Shown one piece after another: positions 6,676-12,618 of a stretch of 20,153 bases of DNA. This DNA comes from a virus. The notes beneath the pieces are model-generated. The model had not been told where the DNA came from and did not search any database. It saw only the letters and a list, made by a program, of their open reading frames with translations. The stretch spans positions 1 to 20,153 of the IMG/VR virus record IMGVR_UViG_3300025117_000251. One strand, given 5' to 3'. Every line of letters begins with the position of its first letter. Position 1 is the first letter of the stretch. The translations under genes and the position numbers were made by a program.

Positions 6676-8301
6676 CTATTTTACCCATCCTTTACTTAAA
6701 TCTTGCTTATTCCTGTCTTTTTTATCAACCCAAGACATAGCAATTCGGTTGACACCATCATCAACCTTTTTATCTTTACCGAGTGAAAACGCTAAGGCTT
6801 TTATTTCATTTTTCCATGCGCCAACTGTTTCTAAAGTGAAATTCTTGCTATTTTCCCTTGCCTTTTCAATTTCTTCTTTTGGCATGGTATCAGAAACTTC
6901 GGCAATAGTGGACTCAACCTCAAAAGCAAATTGTTTGGCTTCTACATCTGCTTTGAACTGTTTCAGTTCTTCGTTAGCCGACATATAGACGTCACCATCT
7001 TCCTTTGCCTTTTTCAGTTCATCAGCCATTTTACACATTTTAGCATATGCCAGGGCATAAACTTTAGCGTGATCCAATTCTTCACCCGCCTGATGTTTAG
7101 CAACCAAGGCTTGATAATCCTCGGTTTCTTCGGCAAGCATGGCTAAAAACGCAGCGACATCGAGATTGCTGTCAAGAGACATTTCTTTCTTTTCAGATTC
7201 AGGCTTTTCTTCTTCATCTTCTTGCTTTTCGTCCGCCGGAGATTCTTCTTTTTTCTCTTCCTCTGGTTTTTCTTCAGCCATTTCTTCAGTCGTAGGCAAT
7301 TCCATTTTTACTTCTTCGACTTTCGGTTCTTCTTGCATTTCTTCTTTCTTTTCTATTTCTTTTTCATCCACAGATAACTCCTCCTTTACTTCAAAATATG
7401 ATAGTTGTTTACTATCTATTTCGTTTATAGCATTTACAATATTTCGACTCCATTCTACGGCATTGTTGCCGCCATGAAGAAGCCAAGATATGTATTCCGC
7501 ATCGGGCTGATTTTTATTCTTTGGTACGCCCTTACGAGAATTTAAGAATTTGTGAATAGACTTAATTTTATCCATCTCCACAATTTCATTTTTAATAAGA
7601 TGTCTTGCAACTGCTAGAGAAACAGATGTGCCACCAATACCCATGGATTTATATAGTTCCAAGCCTTTATTGGCATTTGCTTTTACTTCCTTCGGAATAT
7701 TCATATCAATATTTCCGTATTTATTGGAAAATTCCATCAAGGCTTTTTCATAATCTTGTTTTTCCTTGGTAGCAAATGCAACCAAATCTGCTTTAGCCAT
7801 AGGAATTGCAGGACGAACCATCTCTCCTAAAACAGTGATACACATGTAGCAGAAATTCAGGATTTCAGGCATTCCAAATTCTTCATTTTTATCCTGCTCA
7901 AAAACTTCCATCTCGATACTAACCGATTTTGATCGGTCTCTTTCGAAAATATCCATCATCTTACCGGAATATCTAGTCCATAATTTTCCTATGACGGACA
8001 TCATAGTACGACCATCTTCTAGTTTTCTGAATTCAATAGGACTATCGTGCGGAACAAAACCACACGGAAGCTCATCCTCGCTATGTCCGGTGGCATCGTC
8101 GGTTACGCGGCTATACGCCCACACAATGGGTTTTTGTAATATCGTTGTCGCTGTTTTTCTAAGAGTATCTTCGGATATAAAGAGATCGTGCCTATTTTTT
8201 CCGCTGGCAAATGCATCTATCTTTAATGTGGCAAACTGAGAATTATTTGCTTCTTCTATCAGTTCCATATTTTCAATAGCAAAACTTAATTTTTCACTCA
8301 A
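6676..8301 (-). CDS. Prohead protease fused to an internal domain and an acidic scaffold
   Basis: The frame has 541 residues. The start is TTG at 8301, 9 bases after AGGAGG; no ATG or GTG fits as well. Residues 1-175 look like a phage prohead serine protease: H73 in TGHSEDELPCGF and the serine-containing strand SKSVSIEME at 124-131 are the candidate catalytic His and Ser. Residues about 200-290 are a separate domain (IPKEVKANANKGLELYKSMG, later PDAEYISWLLHGGNNAVEW) that I have seen in other phage head proteins. Residues about 305-375 are a very acidic Glu/Lys linker, and the rest is helical and charged as in scaffolding proteins, ending in SKGWVK. Protease and scaffold in one chain is known in other phages; the scaffold would guide capsid assembly and then be cleaved. 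Protease assignment is likely, and exact catalytic residues are inferred. Confidence 0.85.
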   Translation of the reverse strand: MSEKLSFAIENMELIEEANNSQFATLKIDAFASGKNRHDLFISEDTLRKTATTILQKPIVWAYSRVTDDATGHSEDELPCGFVPHDSPIEFRKLEDGRTMMSVIGKLWTRYSGKMMDIFERDRSKSVSIEMEVFEQDKNEEFGMPEILNFCYMCITVLGEMVRPAIPMAKADLVAFATKEKQDYEKALMEFSNKYGNIDMNIPKEVKANANKGLELYKSMGIGGTSVSLAVARHLIKNEIVEMDKIKSIHKFLNSRKGVPKNKNQPDAEYISWLLHGGNNAVEWSRNIVNAINEIDSKQLSYFEVKEELSVDEKEIEKKEEMQEEPKVEEVKMELPTTEEMAEEKPEEEKKEESPADEKQEDEEEKPESEKKEMSLDSNLDVAAFLAMLAEETEDYQALVAKHQAGEELDHAKVYALAYAKMCKMADELKKAKEDGDVYMSANEELKQFKADVEAKQFAFEVESTIAEVSDTMPKEEIEKARENSKNFTLETVGAWKNEIKALAFSLGKDKKVDDGVNRIAMSWVDKKDRNKQDLSKGWVK

Positions 8302-8351
8302 ATACGTTTTCCTCCTTTCGCCAAGGATTCCTACAACATAAAATGGTTATT

Positions 8352-8549
8352 TTATCGTCCCAATTTTATCAATATCTTTATCCAGCCAGGTGCATAGAAT
8401 AGACATTCTTTTAATATATCGCTATTACTGAAATAATAAATATCGCCTTGCTGAGATAATATGGGAATATTATTGCTGATAATATATTTAGCAACCAATC
8501 CCTTGTAGGCAACTTTGTTGCCGATTTTCTCTGGGTTAACTATATACAT
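8352..8549 (-). CDS. Small unknown protein, 65 residues
   Basis: The ATG is at 8549, two bases after the TAG of the ferritin gene, with a GGAG site 6 bases before it that overlaps that stop. This tight spacing suggests translational coupling. The sequence contains GLVAKYIISNNIPILSQQGD and a hydrophobic, aromatic C-terminal third (LFYAPGWIKILIKLG). The pattern of a short helical domain with YYFSNSDILKECL would fit a small head-associated accessory protein, but I do not recognise a family. An A/T-only 7-bp inverted repeat overlaps its stop codon (8338-8355). Confidence 0.65.
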   Translation of the reverse strand: MYIVNPEKIGNKVAYKGLVAKYIISNNIPILSQQGDIYYFSNSDILKECLFYAPGWIKILIKLGR

Positions 8550-8551
8550 AT

Positions 8552-9025
8552 CTAACTCCAGGTGGCGTCAAATAGCACCATATCGGAAACCGCGTTGATT
8601 TTCAGCATAAATTCTTCGGCTTCATCTTCCTCGATTAATTGATCATGCAACATTTCCTGGATAAACGGCACGTCGATATACGATTTACTATCATATATCA
8701 TATCGGCTATTTCTTCCAAGGACTGTGTGGTTTCAATTTCTGCGTCAAGGAATATCTGTCCGGCATCTTTAGGACTTCCTAATTGAATATTTGGAACTTC
8801 AATTTCAACCGGATAATGCCTGCCACCTAAGCGGGTGTTAAGATATTCGATTATTTTTTTGTAATGACCATATTCTTCATCTGCTTGAGATAAAAACATT
8901 TTGGCGATATTAGTCAGTCGCAAGGCGTCGAAATAACTATACAAAATCATATACTTACGATTATTAAAAATTTCCTTTCCGGCCTGCTCATTTAGTACTT
9001 CGTTAAGGTTTTCGGATAATTTCAC
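8552..9025 (-). CDS. Ferritin-like iron-storage protein
   Basis: The frame has 157 residues. The start is GTG at 9025, 7 bases after an AGGAGG SD site; an ATG at 9029 is in another frame that stops after 8 codons. The N-terminus (MKLSENLNEVLNEQAGKEIF) matches helix A of bacterial ferritins, followed by the DEEYGH signature of helix B and the GSPKDA turn before helix C. The ferroxidase ligands known from bacterial and archaeal ferritins are all present: E18, E51 and H54 (ExxH), E96, Q129 and E132. The protein would oxidise ferrous iron with oxygen or peroxide and store it as a mineral in a shell. At 157 residues it is short, with the four-helix bundle complete and the C-terminal E helix reduced. 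It lies between the portal-side gene and the protease, an unusual place. Shell formation and a virion role are open. Confidence 0.87.
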   Translation of the reverse strand: MKLSENLNEVLNEQAGKEIFNNRKYMILYSYFDALRLTNIAKMFLSQADEEYGHYKKIIEYLNTRLGGRHYPVEIEVPNIQLGSPKDAGQIFLDAEIETTQSLEEIADMIYDSKSYIDVPFIQEMLHDQLIEEDEAEEFMLKINAVSDMVLFDATWS

Positions 9026-9059
9026 GCATTACCCTCCTTTCCTAAGATATTATCAGTCG

Positions 9060-9392
9060 TTAAAATACGATGTAGTCCACTTCGTCACTTGCGGCAATAA
9101 CCCAGTTTCCACTAATAGAAGTGATATTGAGATTGCTTCCCGAAGAAGTTACCTTGATTGCAGATCCAGATACCGGACTTCCAGACCTGTAGACATTAAC
9201 CATTTTGCCTCTAACGGTGGTCAAGTTGGTCTGAATAACGATGGCAGAAGCAGAAGCCTGTCCAGATGTTACCGCGTGGCTTCCTGAAATCGGAGCGTTC
9301 TGAATCCATGATCCAAGATTTGCGAGTTGAGCTGCACGATTGGATCGATTAAGTTTTGATGCAATTGCATTTGTTAGTTTTGCGATAGTCAT
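9060..9392 (-). CDS. Small structural protein next to the portal
   Basis: The frame has 110 residues with its ATG at 9392 behind a GGAGG SD site. Residues 1-40 are helical (MTIAKLTNAIASKLNRSNRA), followed by a serine-rich beta domain with VRGKMVNVYRSGSPVSGSAI and the ending DEVDYIVF. This layout, a helical N-terminus with a small beta barrel ending in a D.V..IVF motif, is familiar from small phage virion proteins coded near portal and capsid genes. There are no cysteines, membrane segments or catalytic motifs. A head decoration or portal-associated role is inferred from context. Confidence 0.75.
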   Translation of the reverse strand: MTIAKLTNAIASKLNRSNRAAQLANLGSWIQNAPISGSHAVTSGQASASAIVIQTNLTTVRGKMVNVYRSGSPVSGSAIKVTSSGSNLNITSISGNWVIAASDEVDYIVF

Positions 9393-9430
9393 TTTTTTAT
9401 TCCTCCATTATTTTTTTGAATATGATATTT

Positions 9431-9464
9431 GCACACGGAGCCAGGATCTTATCCCGTTATGTGC
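9431..9464. other. Imperfect hairpin after the portal gene
   Basis: GCACA with TGTGC and CGG with CCG pair around a three-base bulge, and an inner GGAT/ATCC can extend the stem. It begins 7 bases after the portal stop. On the minus strand no U-tract follows. On the plus strand the stem is followed by a T-rich stretch, but no plus-strand gene reads into it. It may be an RNA processing or attenuation site. Confidence 0.35.
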
Positions 9465-9471
9465 ATGATTA

Positions 9472-11133
9472 TTATTTTTTATTTTTGACACTTTTAGCCA
9501 GATTGCTACCCGCATCTCTGGTGTTCTGTCCTTCTTCACTGAGTTCATCATCGGATTTTGATGGTCGTCCAGATTCTTTACCACCGCCACCTTGCTGTGA
9601 AGCAGGCACGATTGGCGTAAGTTTATCAGCCCATTTGTTTTCACGGGCTTCGTCCATCTGCGCTTGCATTACAAACGAATCCATGCCAACGGCAGCCGCT
9701 ATCTTCTGAGGCAAGACGATACCCTGGCTCATCAGACTCATCTGTGTTTCCAGCCTGCGTTGTCTATCAGTATAGAAATTGGTGCCCTCAAAATTAAATC
9801 CAAATCGATATTCTGATCCCTTATCTTTCAGACGTTTATTAATCTGAAATTCCATGAATTGATCAAAATAAGGATAGATGGATTTTGCCAGTTGCTCATC
9901 GACGTTAGCTGATAAATTTGTCTCAATCGCATTCATTTTCTGGCTAGTACTCGATATAAGGTTGCCATTGATCCCAGATTGTCCCGTTACATTTTTACTA
10001 TATGTGGCATACATATCGTTGTCGTGTTCAAATTCTATGCCTTGAATGTTCTGAACGGGGGCACTTGTAAATTTCACCGAGTCATTAGATAATCCCGATT
10101 TCACAAGTGCAAGAAATTCTCCAAGAAGTTTCGGAGACATTGACACGGCATCTCGAACGGTTGCTTTGGCGTCTTTTAAAAACGGCAACTCACTAAACAC
10201 TAACTTACTTGCAGAAATTAAATACGCATTTCTTTGCAAAGATCTTACAGTTGGCAACATTGCAAAATCAGGGAACAGACTGGCAAATTGAGGGATGCGA
10301 CTAGCTAATTCTTGAGAAAACTTCCACCCCCAGAACCCGTCCATAGGACTACAATCGCCATGCTGGACGTACATAGAATTAGCCCTAGCGTCTACGCTCG
10401 CCGAAGGATTATAATCGGTTATATTTTGTCCCTTGAATACTTTAGTATATGTCTCTTTAAATATGGATGGGTACAAATCTATATCGATTCCGCCTTGAGC
10501 AAAGTAATAGTAGTCAAAACTAAATAGTAAACCGTAATCCCATCGTCCAGTAATCAGACAATAATTTGACGGCAATTCCTGTAAAACATATCTATCGCCC
10601 TCATCACGAAATACCGTAAAATAAGTTTCTTGCCTTAGAAGTTGACGCAACGCACTAGAAAATTGTGCCTTTACATCGAACCTAAACATAAAATCTTTGA
10701 GCACATCCAGCGCTTCCAGATATTTTTTATCCTTATACTCTGACGGCTTTTTAATATTTTTACAATAATATGTATAATCCCATGATGGTAAATTAGATAA
10801 ATAAGATATTATTCGCTTATATGTGGGATTACTGTATTCTAAAATTTCTGAAATTGAAAGCAGTTCCTGCTCGGAATCCCTGGGACTAGCAAGTGCTTTT
10901 GCTACACGTGCTTCACTTGCCTCGCCGTTGGCATTAAGCGTAATTGCCTGCATCCTAGCATTAGTTAGCATAGGATTAAATACGGACGGATATAAATAAG
11001 AATTATTAGAAGACTGTGCAAATTCTTTGAAACTACTATCGTTCCAAGCATACAGATTTAAAATATTTTGCAACTGTGCATCGCTTAATTCATCTATAGG
11101 CGTTTCTGTTGTTATCTTTTTTGGTCTACCCAA
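9472..11133 (-). CDS. Portal protein
   Basis: The frame has 553 residues. The start is TTG at 11133, 8 bases after AGGAGG. It directly follows the terminase block and precedes the protease and capsid genes, the canonical place of a portal gene. Visible features are a helical N-terminus, the segment NPTYKRIISYLSNLPSWDYT typical of portal wing regions, a beta-rich middle (FTVFRDEGDRYVLQELPSNY), and a long helical C-terminal half with NLSANVDEQLAKSIYPYFDQ that would form the stem and crown. The tail is polar and basic with a short glycine run (SQQGGGGKESGRPSKSDDEL). Twelve copies would form the DNA entry ring and bind terminase. The family is assigned from length, pattern and position. Confidence 0.88.
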   Translation of the reverse strand: MGRPKKITTETPIDELSDAQLQNILNLYAWNDSSFKEFAQSSNNSYLYPSVFNPMLTNARMQAITLNANGEASEARVAKALASPRDSEQELLSISEILEYSNPTYKRIISYLSNLPSWDYTYYCKNIKKPSEYKDKKYLEALDVLKDFMFRFDVKAQFSSALRQLLRQETYFTVFRDEGDRYVLQELPSNYCLITGRWDYGLLFSFDYYYFAQGGIDIDLYPSIFKETYTKVFKGQNITDYNPSASVDARANSMYVQHGDCSPMDGFWGWKFSQELASRIPQFASLFPDFAMLPTVRSLQRNAYLISASKLVFSELPFLKDAKATVRDAVSMSPKLLGEFLALVKSGLSNDSVKFTSAPVQNIQGIEFEHDNDMYATYSKNVTGQSGINGNLISSTSQKMNAIETNLSANVDEQLAKSIYPYFDQFMEFQINKRLKDKGSEYRFGFNFEGTNFYTDRQRRLETQMSLMSQGIVLPQKIAAAVGMDSFVMQAQMDEARENKWADKLTPIVPASQQGGGGKESGRPSKSDDELSEEGQNTRDAGSNLAKSVKNKK

Positions 11134-11141
11134 TTTTTTGT

Positions 11142-11159
11142 CCTCCTCTCTTTTAGAGG
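11142..11159 (-). promoter_or_regulatory. Portal SD site partly buried in a hairpin with the endonuclease stop codon
   Basis: CCTCT (11159-11155) and AGAGG (11149-11145) form a 5-bp stem with loop AAAAG. The 3' arm overlaps AGGAGG (11147-11142), the SD of the TTG-started portal gene. The TAA stop of the upstream endonuclease (11155-11153) lies across the 5' arm and loop, so a ribosome finishing the endonuclease would open the hairpin. This suggests translational coupling. The stem is short and may be only marginally stable. Confidence 0.45.
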
Positions 11160-12478
11160 TTCAATTCTTGTGTGAGAATATTTTCAATATTTTTATAATC
11201 CCAATATGGGATTTCGATTAATTTTATGCCGTTATTTTTACAATAATTATTTTTAATTAAATCGTTATTCTTTCTTTTCACAAAATACTCTTCTCCTCCG
11301 AAATACTCAACAGGTTTAAAGTGTTGTATTCCTTGGGCTTCTATGAGCACATTATAATCCATTAGATAAAAATCAAAAGGAAGAGGCAAAATATTTCTGC
11401 ACTTTTCAAACCATTTCTGAGGTTCAAAACTTACATTTTGCCGCAATAAATATTTCCTAATTCTTTTTTCCATATTAGATTCTGAACATTGTGGACAACC
11501 CCTAGGTTCTTTTCCTGTTCTGTGGCTGGTAGTAGATAAATAAGATGCTCCACAATCTCCACAAATCCACCAATACTTATTCGACGCATGAGCCGCGACG
11601 TTATCGGGAACAACGGGATAATTCCTATCATAATCCCATTCTAAAGCAATATCCGGTTCTTTATATTTTAGATTATTACATCGCCCAATATAGGTTGTAT
11701 TACAATAGTTGCATCCTCCATTTTTTGATCTTAGCCCAACCCAAGTTCTTTCAAAAGGCATTTCTTCGTCTGGGCATTTTAAACATTTAAACTTTAATTT
11801 TCCATGTGCCCCAGGATATGTTTGACCATCTAGCAATCTATAGTCTTTTTTATTAATTGCAATCCAATTAGAAATATTTTCCATCGTATGTATATTGGAT
11901 ATATCAAATTTTGCCGGAAAACTGTTTCTTTTTATCTCTTCCTGCAAAACACCAAATGTTACATAATATTTATATCCTTCATAATCAATAAAAGACATTT
12001 TTGCATTATTGCCCTTCCACTCTTGTTTTGGAATTAAGGAAAGTTGCGGGAAGTTTATTGATAGAAAAAGACTAATATTGTCAACCGTATAAATATTATG
12101 TATATCAAATCTTGCGAGATTACTTCCCCTATTTACAAAATTGTTCAAGAATTTATCTAGGCTGATAGTATATTTATATCCCAGACCATCTTGAATATCT
12201 AGGGATTTTTTGCAATCACTATAATTATCGGATAATAAACAAAATCCATGATTCTCAAAAATAGATTTTGCATCAGCATACTTATAAGGCTTACATCCAG
12301 CGCATCGAGGACAAATATTTTTATAATATTTAAAATGCGCAAAACTTCTTTTATCGGTATGTCCACACGCAAAAACTATAGACAACTCCTTATCTTGGTT
12401 TATATATTCTGCATCAAGCAGTTTACACCCTTTATTCTCAATAAACAATTTAACATTATCGTAACTTAATTTTTTCAT
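11153..12478 (-). CDS. Homing endonuclease, zinc-ribbon repeats plus Vsr/PD-(D/E)XK nuclease
   Basis: I take the ATG at 12478 as start (441 residues), 8 bases after AGGAGG; the in-frame GTG at 12484 is only 2 bases from it. The N-terminal half holds cysteine pairs (C38 with C56/C59, C232/C235 with C256/C259) and two related segments around residues 124-160 and 191-229 (FDIHNIYTVDNIS and FDISNIHTMENIS). Residues about 273-331 are a DUF4379-like zinc ribbon (YWWICGDCG, CPQC). The C-terminal nuclease has the order of Vsr-like enzymes: PFDFYL with D369, IEAQGIQHF with E380, Q385 and H386, and NNDLIKNNYCKNNGIKLIEI with D406 and K409. The gene is inserted between terminase and portal and has the same promoter and leader type as the HNH gene. 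It probably cuts DNA of related phages lacking it. Confidence 0.87.
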   Translation of the reverse strand: MKKLSYDNVKLFIENKGCKLLDAEYINQDKELSIVFACGHTDKRSFAHFKYYKNICPRCAGCKPYKYADAKSIFENHGFCLLSDNYSDCKKSLDIQDGLGYKYTISLDKFLNNFVNRGSNLARFDIHNIYTVDNISLFLSINFPQLSLIPKQEWKGNNAKMSFIDYEGYKYYVTFGVLQEEIKRNSFPAKFDISNIHTMENISNWIAINKKDYRLLDGQTYPGAHGKLKFKCLKCPDEEMPFERTWVGLRSKNGGCNYCNTTYIGRCNNLKYKEPDIALEWDYDRNYPVVPDNVAAHASNKYWWICGDCGASYLSTTSHRTGKEPRGCPQCSESNMEKRIRKYLLRQNVSFEPQKWFEKCRNILPLPFDFYLMDYNVLIEAQGIQHFKPVEYFGGEEYFVKRKNNDLIKNNYCKNNGIKLIEIPYWDYKNIENILTQELNL

Positions 12479-12486
12479 ACCCACAT

Positions 12487-12575
12487 CCTCCTGTAGATAA
12501 TTCCTGATTTAAAGTAAAATAGAGAGAATTCCCGTTCAGGAAAACGAGATTCAGCCGTCGCTATATCTCTCTATT
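12487..12575 (-). promoter_or_regulatory. Structured leader RNA of the Vsr-type endonuclease, possible pseudoknot switch
   Basis: On the minus strand, AATAGAGAGA (12575-12566) pairs with TCTCTCTATT (12527-12518) as a perfect 10-bp P1. Inside it, TCTCGTT (12549-12543) pairs with AACGGGA (12536-12530), 7 bp with one G-U, leaving the 6-base loop TTCCTG. The whole loop is complementary to CAGGAA (12506-12501) outside P1, which gives a pseudoknot. Five loop bases (TCCTG) are also complementary to CAGGA (12493-12489) in the SD region. A minor hairpin TAGC-GACG-GCTG may fill the Pa position. This is the same order of elements as in the leader at 4720-4821, with different helix sequences. The fold is inferred by eye. 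Confidence 0.6.
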
Positions 12576-12586
12576 ATACAACTTAT

Positions 12587-12615
12587 ATATTACCACAATA
12601 TTACGATTTTGTCAA
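12587..12615 (-). promoter_or_regulatory. Sigma70-type promoter of the Vsr-type endonuclease
   Basis: TTGACA (12615-12610) and TAATAT (12592-12587) with a 17-base spacer and a TGn extended -10. The -35 box begins 4 bases after the terminase TAG stop. 27 of 29 bases match the promoter at 4828-4856, including all of ATTGTGGTAATAT. Transcription should start at about 12580-12575, just at P1 of the leader. Confidence 0.8.
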
Positions 12616-12618
12616 GAC

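Noticed and set aside
7139-7477. Plus-strand serine-rich frame of 112 codons
   Set aside because: It is the antisense image of the Glu/Lys-rich linker of the protease-scaffold gene; low-complexity DNA leaves long frames open. It has no SD site or context.
9027-9029. ATG at 9029 as ferritin start
   Set aside because: It opens a different frame that ends after 8 codons; the GTG at 9025 is in frame with the ferritin and well spaced from AGGAGG.
9431-9480. Plus-strand intrinsic terminator (hairpin plus T-rich tail)
   Set aside because: No plus-strand gene precedes it; the T-rich part is mostly the complement of lysine and asparagine codons at the portal end.
12482-12484. GTG at 12484 as start of the Vsr-type endonuclease
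   Set aside because: Only 2 bases from the SD core; the ATG at 12478 has 8-base spacing.
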